This document shows, piece by piece, positions 17,604-27,331 of a stretch of DNA of 64,000 nt. The DNA is taken from assembly GCA_019634575.1 (NCBI GenBank), contig JAHCAY010000001.1, forward strand, positions 992,001 to 1,056,000. Direction: 5' to 3'. Both the position numbers and the translations under genes were made by a program. The notes under the pieces are model-generated. The model was not told where the DNA came from and searched no databases. It worked only from the letters and a program-made list of their open reading frames with translations. The stretch is from Candidatus Didemnitutus sp. GTDB lineage: Bacteria; Verrucomicrobiota; Verrucomicrobiia; Opitutales; Opitutaceae. Positions within the stretch are counted from its first letter, which is position 1. The number at the start of each line of letters is the position of its first letter.

Positions 17604-19121
17604 ATGAACTGGCTGAAACAACTCGCCGCCCGTCTCCAGCGGCTCTGGCACACCGACATCTGGGCCGCCGCCACGGCGCGGGATCGCTCTTTCAAAGGCC
17701 GCGCCTACGCGGTGCTCCGTGTGATCTCGATCACGATCTCCGGCCTGCAGGAACTCAAGGTCGCCGCGCGCGCCGCCGCGCTCAGTTACAGTTCGCTGCT
17801 CGGTCTCGGCCCTCTCGTCGCGCTCACGGTGCTCATCGCCGGCTTCGCGCTCGGCGATCGCGATCCGGTGATCCTCGCGCGCAGCCTGAACAACATCATT
17901 TCGTTCGTCGCCCCGCAGGTGGCGCAATACGATCGCGCCACCGTCACCGAACCGGAGGACGACGCCCCACCCGAGCTGCGAGAGGCCGCGCCACCCGGCC
18001 CGCGCGCCGCGGCGACAGCCCAGCCCGATCCGGAACTCGTCAAATTCATCACGCATCTCATCGAGAGCTCGCGCTCCGGCGCGGCGGGTGCGCTCGGCTT
18101 GCTGACACTGCTCATCATCGCCGTGCAATTGTTCACAACGGTCGAGAATGCCTTCAACGACATCTGGGGCGTGCGCCGCGGCCGCAGCTGGCTGACGCGC
18201 ATCGTATATTACTGGACCGTCATCACGCTCGGCGCGCTGCTGTTCTTCACGTCGTTCACGCTGCTGTCCGCCGGCACGTTCATCGGCGTGTTTCTCGAAA
18301 AGCTCCCGATGGGCGGACACCTGAAAGCGCTGTTCGCCTGGATGCTGCCCTCCTCGTCGGCCGTGCTTTTGGTGATCGTCCTCACGCTCTTCTACCGCGC
18401 GATTCCCAACACCCGTGTGCGTTGGACCGCCGCGCTGATCGGCGCGATCGTCGTCACTGCACTCCTGCTGCTGAACAACACGCTCGCGTTCCTCTACTTC
18501 AAGCGCGTCGTTCTCTCCAAGAGCCTCTACGGCTCCGTCGCGCTCCCGATCGTGCTCATGCTCGGCCTCTACATTTTCTGGTTCTTCGTGCTCGTCGGCG
18601 GCCAGATCACCTATGCGGTGCAGAACGTCCACTATCGCAGCAGCCAGACCGCGTGGCACAGCCTGAATCACTTCGCCCGCGAAAGCCTCTCGCTCCTCGT
18701 GCTCCTGCTCATCGCACGGCGCTTCAAGGAGTGCCTCGCGCCCTACTCCGTCACGCAACTGGCCCACCGCATCCGCGTGCCCTCGCAGGTCCTCAACGAA
18801 AGCCTCAACCGCCTCTGCGATCTCCAGCTCATCGCGCAGCTCCCCTCCGCCGAGGACAAGGATCCGAACGACTACCGCTACCAACCCGCGCGGCCGCTCA
18901 ACAAGGTCACGCTGCTCCAGTTCCAGCAACTCTTCGTCCACTACGGCGAATCGCCCAGCGGCGAGATGCTCGACAGCGTCGATCCCATCCTCGCCCACTA
19001 TCACGCACGGCTCGCCGCGGTCCTTCCGGAAGCGATCGGCGGCCAGACACTCGACGAACTGCTCGAAAGCTTCGAGTCAAAGGTCACTCGCGCGCCCTTC
19101 GTCGCGCCCGATAGCCACTGA
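17604..19121 (+). CDS. YihY/BrkB-family inner membrane protein
   Basis: A 505-residue protein with the six-helix YihY/virulence factor BrkB domain (about 40-365). It includes the family elements RAAALSYSSLLGLGPLVAL near the first helix, FNDIWGVRRGRSWLTR in the middle, and the region between KSLYGS and the W-F-F-V-L-V-G-G helix. An Ala/Pro-rich periplasmic insertion (about 112-140) is present. The last 130 residues form a cytoplasmic winged-helix-like extension (TQLAHRIRVPSQVLNESLNRLCDLQLIAQ), as in the long YihY/BrkB variants. The old assignment of this family as ribonuclease BN is wrong; the true function is unknown. Confidence 0.8.
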   Translation: MNWLKQLAARLQRLWHTDIWAAATARDRSFKGRAYAVLRVISITISGLQELKVAARAAALSYSSLLGLGPLVALTVLIAGFALGDRDPVILARSLNNIISFVAPQVAQYDRATVTEPEDDAPPELREAAPPGPRAAATAQPDPELVKFITHLIESSRSGAAGALGLLTLLIIAVQLFTTVENAFNDIWGVRRGRSWLTRIVYYWTVITLGALLFFTSFTLLSAGTFIGVFLEKLPMGGHLKALFAWMLPSSSAVLLVIVLTLFYRAIPNTRVRWTAALIGAIVVTALLLLNNTLAFLYFKRVVLSKSLYGSVALPIVLMLGLYIFWFFVLVGGQITYAVQNVHYRSSQTAWHSLNHFARESLSLLVLLLIARRFKECLAPYSVTQLAHRIRVPSQVLNESLNRLCDLQLIAQLPSAEDKDPNDYRYQPARPLNKVTLLQFQQLFVHYGESPSGEMLDSVDPILAHYHARLAAVLPEAIGGQTLDELLESFESKVTRAPFVAPDSH

Positions 19122-19141
19122 CGCGCCCCGCCAAAAGCAAA

Positions 19142-19173
19142 CCGCTCGCTTGGTTGAACACCCAAGCGAGCGG
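19142..19173 (-). terminator. Terminator of the histidine kinase/response regulator operon
   Basis: CCGCTCGCTTGG (19142-19153) and CCAAGCGAGCGG (19162-19173) form a perfect 12-bp stem with an 8-nt loop. On the reverse strand the stem is followed by TTTGCTTTTGG, which fits a terminator for the minus-strand genes ending at 19300. The plus-strand side has no U-run. Confidence 0.7.
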
Positions 19174-19299
19174 CACGTAGTGCTAAACTAAGTCGAGTTG
19201 AAAACCCAACACGCGGGCGGGAGATTACCGCATCGGGGATTTTTCGTCTGTAGGACCGGGCATAATCCTTCTGTCAGACTCGCCCGGACGTGCGTCCGA

Positions 19300-19950
19300 T
19301 CACAACACTCCCTCGGTCCAACGCACCGCGGCGCGCATGAGCTCCGTCGCATCGGCGAGACCCAGCTTGTCTTTGATGCGTGCCTGATACTCCTGCACGG
19401 TCTTCATGCTCACGCCGAGATCGGTCGCGATGCGCTTCGTCGCGTGACCTTCGCCCATCCGCCGAAACACTTCGAGCTCGCGATCGCTCAACGCATCGAC
19501 CGTGCCCGGTGCGTTGCGCCGGCCCACCATGCGCTCGGCCAGCCGCGACAGCACTTCCGGATTCGCGTAGACGCTGCCGCTGCGCACCGTGCGGATCGCC
19601 TCCACGATGCGAGTCGTCGACTCGCGCTTCATCACGTAGCCGGCCGCGCCCGCGCGCAGCGCCCGTTCCACCTGCGCGAGCTCCTCGTGCATCGACAGCA
19701 CGATGACCCGCACTGCCGGCAGCTGCGCCCGCAGATCCTTGATCAAATCGAGCCCGGTGCCCGAACGCAGCGTGAGATCGACGATGGCGATGTCCGGTGC
19801 CGATGCCCGCATCGCGGCGAGCGCGCTCGCCGCATCCTCGGCCTGCCCGACGACTTCGAAACCGGGCTCGCCGCGCAGCAGCTGCTCGAGCCACTCGCGC
19901 ACCAACGGGTGATCATCGACCAGAAAGATTCGAATCGTCTCTGTTTTCAT
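19300..19950 (-). CDS. NarL/FixJ-family response regulator
   Basis: A 216-residue two-domain regulator. The receiver domain has the acidic pocket (Asp12-Asp13), phospho-acceptor Asp58 (DIAIVDLT) and the conserved Ser/Thr and Lys positions (VLSMHE, GYVMKRE). The C-terminal LuxR-type helix-turn-helix reads LSDRELEVFRRMGEG and TVQEYQARIKDKLGL. Its start overlaps the end of the kinase gene by 38 bp, making it the obvious partner of that kinase. Target genes are not evident from position. Confidence 0.9.
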   Translation of the reverse strand: MKTETIRIFLVDDHPLVREWLEQLLRGEPGFEVVGQAEDAASALAAMRASAPDIAIVDLTLRSGTGLDLIKDLRAQLPAVRVIVLSMHEELAQVERALRAGAAGYVMKRESTTRIVEAIRTVRSGSVYANPEVLSRLAERMVGRRNAPGTVDALSDRELEVFRRMGEGHATKRIATDLGVSMKTVQEYQARIKDKLGLADATELMRAAVRWTEGVL

Positions 19951-21088
19951 GGGAAATTCTGCCGCCTCCGCCCGTGAGCGGCACCGCGCACATGATCCGC
20001 GTGCCGCGCCCGCGCTGCGAGGTGATGAGCAACCGCGAGCCGAGGTGCTCCGCGCGATGCCGCATGATGCGCAGCCCCATTCCCGCCGTCCGCCCGTCGT
20101 CCGGCCGCAACCCGCGCCCGTCGTCCTCCACCGAGACCAACAGGTCCGGCCCCACCTGCCGCAACGTCACCGTCACGCGCGTGGCGCCGCTGTGCCGGCA
20201 GGCGTTGCGCGCCGCCTCCTGCGCAATCCGGAAAATCTGCGCGGCCACCGCCGCGTCCGCCAGCCCTGACGGCGTCTCGACGCTCGCCCCGCAATTCACC
20301 TTGGGGAACTGTTGCCGCAAGCCCGCGCACAGCTCGACCAGTTCCGAGGCCAGCCGCTCGGGCTCGATCCGTTCGAGCAGCAAGCCCCGCGCGAGCTGGC
20401 GCGTCTGGGCGATCCCCTGCTCCACGAGATCGGCGATCTTGCGCGCCTCGCGTGCGCCGTTCTCGTCATGCGCGTGCAGTCGCTGCGCGAGCACCTGTGC
20501 CGCCATCGCGGTGCCCACGAGGTGTTGCCCGAGTTGGTCGTGCAATTCCCGTCCCATCGCGCTGCGCTCGTTCTCGCTGAGTTCGAGCAGCTCGCGTTGG
20601 ACTTGTTGTCGCTTCAGCGTCTCGAGTTCGAGCTCCGCCGTGCGCTCGGCCACGCGCTGCTCGAGCTGGCGATGCAGCTGGATCAGCGTGTGCAGAATCC
20701 AGATCACGGTGAAATATATCAGCAGCGCCGTCGCGGAGTTCCACCACAGCCACGTCTGGTGCCAGGCTCCCAGATCGTTCGTCAGATCGGCCATGACGCG
20801 CACCAGCCAACTCGCGATCGCCATCGTCGCCCCCGCACCGACCCCCAGCCAGAGCACCGACAATGCGACGGGGAACAGATAGAAGAACCCCATCGAGACC
20901 CGCGTGCCGGTCACGTAGTCGACCCAGCCGATCGCCGCGAGGAGCAAGACGATCCAGCCGATCGCCGCGCGCCGGCCTCCCTGCGGCACTGCGGTCAAGC
21001 GCCGCATCGTCCAATCGGTCAGGCGCTCCCACACGCGCACCGCGGCGGAACGGGAGTCGCGATGCGATGAGACCATGTCCGATTGCAT
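19913..21088 (-). CDS. Membrane sensor histidine kinase (HisKA_3 type)
   Basis: A 391-residue kinase. Four or so hydrophobic segments lie in the N-terminal part (between about 40 and 135), with hardly any periplasmic loop, so the input is probably sensed within or near the membrane. A linker coiled coil leads to the DHp domain of the NarX/DesK type with ERSAMGRELHDQLGQHL (His183). The ATPase domain carries the N box (IAQEAARNACRHSGA), a DDGRGL G1 box and MGLRIMRHRAEHLG. ATG 21088 was chosen; ATG 21076 is an alternative. Upstream codons without family similarity were excluded. Confidence 0.88.
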   Translation of the reverse strand: MQSDMVSSHRDSRSAAVRVWERLTDWTMRRLTAVPQGGRRAAIGWIVLLLAAIGWVDYVTGTRVSMGFFYLFPVALSVLWLGVGAGATMAIASWLVRVMADLTNDLGAWHQTWLWWNSATALLIYFTVIWILHTLIQLHRQLEQRVAERTAELELETLKRQQVQRELLELSENERSAMGRELHDQLGQHLVGTAMAAQVLAQRLHAHDENGAREARKIADLVEQGIAQTRQLARGLLLERIEPERLASELVELCAGLRQQFPKVNCGASVETPSGLADAAVAAQIFRIAQEAARNACRHSGATRVTVTLRQVGPDLLVSVEDDGRGLRPDDGRTAGMGLRIMRHRAEHLGSRLLITSQRGRGTRIMCAVPLTGGGGRISHENRDDSNLSGR

Positions 21089-21193
21089 GACGGCCGCCGC
21101 GCGCCGCCAATTGTTTTCTGAGTGAAAATCTGTCCGCTGCCGCCCGACCGCCCGCGCGGATTTATCCTGACGCGCCTCCACCGGAACCCGCGG

Positions 21194-21222
21194 TTGACAG
21201 CCCCCCGGGCGCGCCCTAGCCA
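21194..21222 (+). promoter_or_regulatory. Possible promoter of the PpiD-like gene
   Basis: A perfect TTGACA (21194-21199) is followed after 17 bp by TAGCCA (21217-21222), a poor -10, 16 bp before the ATG. The -35 is convincing and the -10 is not. Confidence 0.35.
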
Positions 21223-21237
21223 GAACGTTTCCATTCC

Positions 21238-22905
21238 ATGATTTCCTGGATTCAAATCTACTTCCAGAAGCACTTCCGGACTGTCTTCGCGGTGCTCCTG
21301 GGCGTCACCATCATCTCGTTCATCTTCACGATCGGCGCCGCCCCCGGCATCGGCCGCGCCGGCAACAAGCTCCTCGAGCAGCCGTTCTACGGCCACAACC
21401 TGGGCAGCGAGCAGGAAGCCCGTCGCATCTTCCGCGACGGCAACTTCTCCGCCCAGCTCCGCGGCGCCTATCAGGCCTCCAACGCGCAGCTCCAGGAATA
21501 CTCGCTCGGCCGCATCGCCGGCCTCGCGCTGGCCGACGATCTCCATGTCCCCGCGCCGACCGAGAAGGAACTTGGCGCCTTCATCGGCAATCTCCCCGCC
21601 TTCAAGAACGAGCAAGGCGCCTTCGACCAGACCCGCTACAAGCAATTCGAAGACAGTCTCAAGACCTCGCCCGAATTCACCATCGCTGACGCCAACCGCG
21701 TTTTCCGCGACGACGCGCGCCTCGAAGCCCTCGGCAAGATCATCTCCGGCCCCGGCTACGTGCTGCCCTCCGACGTCGCCGAGCAGCTCAAACGCTCCGA
21801 CGCCACCTGGTCGCTCGCCGTCGCCTCGTGGGACTACGCGTCCTTCGACGCCGGTGTGCAGGTCAACGACATGGCGCTCCAAAAATTCTTCGACGAAAAC
21901 GCATTTCGCTACGAGGTGCCCGCCCGCCCGAAGCTGAGCCTCGTCGAGTTCAAGACCGCCGAGTTCGTCCCGCCCGTCGCTCCGACCGAGCCGGAAATGC
22001 GCGCGTTCTACGAGGCCAACAAAAATCGTTTCCCCACGCCCGCCGACGACAAGAAGGACGCCACCAAACTCGCCGACGCGTCGAAGACTCCCACCGACGA
22101 CTTCCCGAAAGTCCGCGCCCAAGTTGAGCAAGTCATGAAGGACGCCGCCGGCCGCAGCCGCGCCTCGAAAGCCGCCAACGACTTCACCGTCGCCGTCTAC
22201 GAGCGCAAGGTCGCCGCCAACTCCGCCGACCTCACCGCGCTCCTCGCCGCGCAACACCGCACCGCCATCCAGCTCCCGGCCTTCACCTTCGACAACCCGC
22301 CGGCCGACCGTCCGTGGCTCGCGAACTACGCCGAACAAATCTCGCGCCTCGACAAGGACCGCTTCTTCTCCGACCCCGTCCCCTCGCCCGACGGCTACAT
22401 CGTCCTCCTCTGGAACGATTCCCTGCCCGGCCACAAGCCGATGCTCGGCGAAGTGAAAGACAAGGTCGCCGCCGACTACAAGGAAGCCGAGAAGCGCAAG
22501 CGCTTCGTCGAAGCCGGCAAGGCTCTCCGCACCAAACTCCAAGCCGCCGCCAAGTCCGGCAAATTCGAGGACGTCGCCAAAGCCGAAAAGCTTGAGGTCA
22601 AATCCTACGCCAACTTCTCGGTCCGCCAGCCCCCGCAAGATCTCCCCTACGCCGCCTACGGCGCCATCCAGTCGTTCCTCGACAAGGGCGAAGTCTCCGA
22701 GATGGTCGCCACCGGCGACAAGGGCGTCTTCACGCTCGTCGTCGATCGCAAGCTCCCCGACACCTCGACCGCCAACCCGCGCTACGCCGAGATTCAGAAA
22801 CAACTCGCGCAATACACCGCGGCCGCAAACGAGAGCGCCACGCTCTCCGCCCTCGTCGAAGCCGAGCTGAAGAAGCACGCGCCCGCGAAGAACGCCGCGC
22901 CCTGA
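21238..22905 (+). CDS. PpiD-like periplasmic chaperone without a recognisable parvulin domain
   Basis: A 555-residue protein. One N-terminal membrane helix (about 14-34, AVLLGVTIISFIFTIGA) follows a short cytoplasmic lead, exactly the PpiD layout. A SurA_N_3-type helical region comes next, with the PpiD-like stretch FKNEQGAFDQTRYKQF (about 124-139), and then a second helical region from about 220. In PpiD a parvulin domain lies in the middle. I find no parvulin hallmark here (no [AS]-x-H-I-L at the start and no G-G-x-L-G), so this is likely a membrane-tethered chaperone acting on newly translocated envelope proteins. It ends at a strong terminator. Confidence 0.7.
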   Translation: MISWIQIYFQKHFRTVFAVLLGVTIISFIFTIGAAPGIGRAGNKLLEQPFYGHNLGSEQEARRIFRDGNFSAQLRGAYQASNAQLQEYSLGRIAGLALADDLHVPAPTEKELGAFIGNLPAFKNEQGAFDQTRYKQFEDSLKTSPEFTIADANRVFRDDARLEALGKIISGPGYVLPSDVAEQLKRSDATWSLAVASWDYASFDAGVQVNDMALQKFFDENAFRYEVPARPKLSLVEFKTAEFVPPVAPTEPEMRAFYEANKNRFPTPADDKKDATKLADASKTPTDDFPKVRAQVEQVMKDAAGRSRASKAANDFTVAVYERKVAANSADLTALLAAQHRTAIQLPAFTFDNPPADRPWLANYAEQISRLDKDRFFSDPVPSPDGYIVLLWNDSLPGHKPMLGEVKDKVAADYKEAEKRKRFVEAGKALRTKLQAAAKSGKFEDVAKAEKLEVKSYANFSVRQPPQDLPYAAYGAIQSFLDKGEVSEMVATGDKGVFTLVVDRKLPDTSTANPRYAEIQKQLAQYTAAANESATLSALVEAELKKHAPAKNAAP

Positions 22906-22941
22906 CCACGCGCCTCGCGCAAGTCGCGTCGCATTCCCCCG

Positions 22942-22973
22942 GGGGCGCAGTTCGCTGCGCCCCTTCGTTTTTT
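22942..22973 (+). terminator. Rho-independent terminator after the PpiD-like gene
   Basis: GGGGCGCAG (22942-22950), loop TTCG, CTGCGCCCC (22955-22963), then TTCGTTTTTT. A perfect 9-bp stem capped by a stable UUCG tetraloop. Confidence 0.9.
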
Positions 22974-23190
22974 CCCACCGTTCGATTCGCGTCTCACGCG
23001 TAACTCGCTGGCCAGCACGCCGTCTATCCCGTCGAATGACCGCCCGCCCGCAATCCCCCTGCCGCCCCGCTCGCCACCCGCATACTCGCTGACCTCGCAG
23101 GGATCGCGCGCCATCGCACGTATCACCCGCAAAATCATCCAACTTTCGCGCCGCCCGCGTGTCCTTTTTCCACTCCTTTCCGATAACCGA

Positions 23191-24663
23191 ATGAACCTCC
23201 GCCGCCTCGCCCTCGCCTCCACGGCCCTTCTCGTCTCCGCCCTCGGTCTCGCCGCGCAAACCGCCGCGCCCGCCTCCGACAGCCTCACGGTCGACGCCGC
23301 CATCAAGCGCGCGCTCCAGCGCAACTTCACCCTCGAAGCCGGCCGCCTCAGCCCGCAAATCGCGAAGGACCAGATCGACATCGCGCAGAGCGCCTACCTG
23401 CCGAACTTCTCCTTCAGCACCTCGCGCGGCATTTCCCGCACCACGCAGGACGGCACCACCCCCGGCACCAAGGTCAAGACCGGCGACACGCGCCTCAGCG
23501 TCAGCGAAGTCTTCCAAACCGGCACCACCGCGTCCGTCAGCACCAAGCTCGATCGCACCGAGACCTCCTACCTCTCCGCCGTCAACCCGGCCTACAACGC
23601 CGACCTCACCGTCTCTCTCCGCCAGCCGCTCCTCGCCGGCGCCGGCCTCGAAGTGAACCGCGCCACCATCAAGCGCGCCCAAATCGGCCTCGAACGCGCC
23701 AACCTCGGCTACGAAGCCGACGTCCTCGACATCATCCAGCGCACCGAGAACGCCTACTACGCCCTCGCCTACGCCCGCGAACAACGCGAAGTCTTCAAAT
23801 TCTCCCTCGCGCTCGCCGAACGCCTGCTCGACGAAGCCAAGACCCGCCGCCAGACCGGCGTCGCCACCGACCTCGACGTCCTCCAAGCCGACGTCGGCGT
23901 CGCCAACGCCCGCCGCAGCGTCCTCCTTGCCGAGCAAAACGTGAAGGACTCCGAGGAAGCTCTCCTCGCCCTCATCGGCCAATTCGAACTCGATTCCGCC
24001 GTCGGCACCGTCGCCCTCCCGTCCGCCACGCCCGAGATGCCCACCTTCGCCTCATCCTACAACGCCGCGAAACTCCACCAGCCCGACTACATCGCCGCCA
24101 AACTCCTCCTCGACCAGCTCCAGCTCGACGCCCGCGTCGCCAAGAGCAACCGCCTCCCCGACGTCAGCGTCGGCGGCGCCGTCGGCTTCAATTCCTATCC
24201 CTCCGCCACCAGTTACTCGTCCGCCGTCAGCAGCGCGCTCGACCGCGACAGCAACTCCTGGCAAGTCGACCTCACCGTCAACGTGCCCTGGGGCCAGAAA
24301 GCCGACCGCGCCCGTTACCGCCAGGCTCTCGCCACGGTCAACCAGCAGGAAATCAGCGTCCGTTCCCTCGAACAAAGCATCGAGGTGCAAGTCCGCGCCG
24401 CCGTCCGCGCCGTCGAGACCAACACCGAAACCGTGAAAATCTCCGCGCAAGCCCGCGCGCTCAGTGAGAAGCAATACGAGCTCGAGCAAGCCCGCTTCAG
24501 CGCCGGCCTCTCCACCTCCCGCCGCGTCCTTGAAGCGCAGAACGATCTCGAGTCCGCCAAAGTCGCCGAGCTCCAATCGAAAGTCGCGCTCCGCAACTCC
24601 TACACCGCGCTCTACCGCCTCGAAGGCAGCGCCCTCCAGCGCTACGGCCTGTCGCTCCAGTAA
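23191..24663 (+). CDS. TolC-family outer membrane channel protein
   Basis: A 490-residue protein with a signal peptide (about 1-22) and two OEP (outer membrane efflux protein) repeats. Each has the long helices of the periplasmic tunnel: LTVDAAIKRALQRNFTLE opens the first and QPDYIAAKLLLDQLQLDARVAKSNRLPDV-type segments the second. The segment VATDLDVLQADVGVANAR is the family-typical turn before the second helix. TolC proteins form the exit duct of tripartite pumps or type I secretion. No inner membrane pump or adaptor gene is adjacent, so its partner lies elsewhere. It stands alone, with terminators on both sides. Confidence 0.88.
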   Translation: MNLRRLALASTALLVSALGLAAQTAAPASDSLTVDAAIKRALQRNFTLEAGRLSPQIAKDQIDIAQSAYLPNFSFSTSRGISRTTQDGTTPGTKVKTGDTRLSVSEVFQTGTTASVSTKLDRTETSYLSAVNPAYNADLTVSLRQPLLAGAGLEVNRATIKRAQIGLERANLGYEADVLDIIQRTENAYYALAYAREQREVFKFSLALAERLLDEAKTRRQTGVATDLDVLQADVGVANARRSVLLAEQNVKDSEEALLALIGQFELDSAVGTVALPSATPEMPTFASSYNAAKLHQPDYIAAKLLLDQLQLDARVAKSNRLPDVSVGGAVGFNSYPSATSYSSAVSSALDRDSNSWQVDLTVNVPWGQKADRARYRQALATVNQQEISVRSLEQSIEVQVRAAVRAVETNTETVKISAQARALSEKQYELEQARFSAGLSTSRRVLEAQNDLESAKVAELQSKVALRNSYTALYRLEGSALQRYGLSLQ

Positions 24664-24701
24664 CAACTTTTGCCGGAGGGTCCGCGTCCCCGCGGGCCGC
24701 C

Positions 24702-24731
24702 AAGCCCCGCCCACCGCGGGGCTTTTTTCTT
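24702..24731 (+). terminator. Rho-independent terminator after the TolC-family gene
   Basis: AAGCCCCGC (24702-24710) pairs perfectly with GCGGGGCTT (24716-24724), followed by TTTTCTTTT. Confidence 0.9.
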
Positions 24732-24843
24732 TTCCCCGACCCGGCTCCGAACCGATCCGCGGACGCGCTAGCCCAAACGGCCTACCTACTTTCCGTTGGC
24801 ACGCGCGTCGTGCGCGGCGATATCCTGCGGGCAAAAACCCCGC

Positions 24844-26232
<1,389 letters not shown>

Positions 26233-26237
26233 GCTGG

Positions 26238-26257
26238 CCCGCGACCTCCGGACGCGG
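26238..26257 (+). repeat. Dispersed repeat unit, copy A
   Basis: CCCGCGACCTCCGGACGCGG, directly after the tryptophanase stop. It matches the unit at 32856-32875 in 19 of 20 bases and, inverted, the unit at 57777-57797. Confidence 0.6.
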
Positions 26258-26371
26258 CCCGAATCGCGGTCACCTCGCCGCGCACCTCGCGCAACACCCG
26301 CGACATCTTCGCCAACAAACGCCACGCGCCCGCGCTCGACGCCGCGCGCCGCTCGCGCCAGCTTCATCGCC

Positions 26372-27121
26372 ATGGCCAAACCGTCCGCGCCCTCCACGCC
26401 GCCGCCCGCGCAACCGTCGTTCTGGATTCCGTTCCTCATGGTCGGCATCGTCGGCGCGCTGCTCGGCGCCACGATCACTTACCTCGCCCTGCGCCCCCAG
26501 CTCGATCGCGCCGCCTCACTCCAATCCGCGATGGCCGCGATGAACAACGCCAACGCCGCCGGCACCGGGATGGGCGCCACGCCCGCCGACATCAATCACC
26601 CGCCGCCCGCCGACCTCACCGCCGGCATGGTGCCCGCGCAAGCCGAGCGCACGCTGGGCAATTTCTACTACGACCACCAAAACTGGCCCGAAGCCATCCG
26701 CCGCTACGAGTCCGCCATCAAACTCGGCAACGACGACGCCGACATCCGCACCGACCTCGGCAACGCCTACCGCTTCACCGGCCGCCCGCAGGACGCGCTC
26801 ACCCAATACGAGCTCGCCCAGCGCATGAACCCGCAGCACGAGTTCAGCCTCTTCAACCAAGGCGGCCTCTACCTTGAGGACCTCAAGAATCCCGCCAAGG
26901 CGATCGAAACCTGGACCGCCTACCTCGCGCGCTTCCCGAACGGCACCAACGCCGCCGCCGCGCGCAACCTCATCGCCCAAGCCTCGGGCGCGCCCGCACC
27001 GATGATGCCGGTCGGCGCCTTGCCGCAATCGAACGCGCCGGGCAGTTCGGCGTCACCCGGCCCGAACGCCGCCGATCAGCGCCTGTTCGACCTGGTCAAC
27101 AGCGCGCCGAAAAAGCCGTGA
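26372..27121 (+). CDS. Membrane-anchored TPR-repeat protein
   Basis: A 249-residue protein: short Pro/Ser-rich cytoplasmic lead, one membrane helix (about 17-40), and a periplasmic part with two to three tetratricopeptide repeats (about 88-190). The repeats carry the pattern A-x-x-x-x-G-N-x-[FY]-Y-D-x-x-x-[FW]-x-x-A-I-x-x-Y-E-x-A. The tail is Ala/Pro-rich. TPR domains mediate protein-protein contacts; no specific partner is evident. It lies between tryptophanase and a TonB receptor on the same strand with gaps of 139 and 210 bp, so an operon is not certain. Confidence 0.7.
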   Translation: MAKPSAPSTPPPAQPSFWIPFLMVGIVGALLGATITYLALRPQLDRAASLQSAMAAMNNANAAGTGMGATPADINHPPPADLTAGMVPAQAERTLGNFYYDHQNWPEAIRRYESAIKLGNDDADIRTDLGNAYRFTGRPQDALTQYELAQRMNPQHEFSLFNQGGLYLEDLKNPAKAIETWTAYLARFPNGTNAAAARNLIAQASGAPAPMMPVGALPQSNAPGSSASPGPNAADQRLFDLVNSAPKKP

Positions 27122-27331
27122 TTTAACGCTTCGTCGCCGCGCGCCCCGGACGCAAAAATCCGGGCGAATGGGTCACCTATTTTTCCCATTTGGCGCAAAA
27201 CTCCACTGGACGCAGTCGAAGCGCGTGCCTATCACCGCACGCACTTAATCGCCGGACACGACGCGCCCCACGCCACGCCGTGATACCCACTGCCGTGGCA
27301 TGGGCCGTGCACCGAACGGCGCACTGCACCA

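Noticed and set aside
21019..23982. A 987-codon open frame on the reverse strand
   Set aside because: It is antisense to the PpiD-like and TolC-family genes and crosses a strong terminator and an intergenic region. Composition is Gly/Glu/Val-rich without any domain pattern.
27145..27190. Hairpins CCCGGA/TCCGGG and AATGGG/CCCATT after the TPR gene as a terminator
   Set aside because: Stems are short (6 bp) and no U-run follows at the right distance; not strong enough to call.
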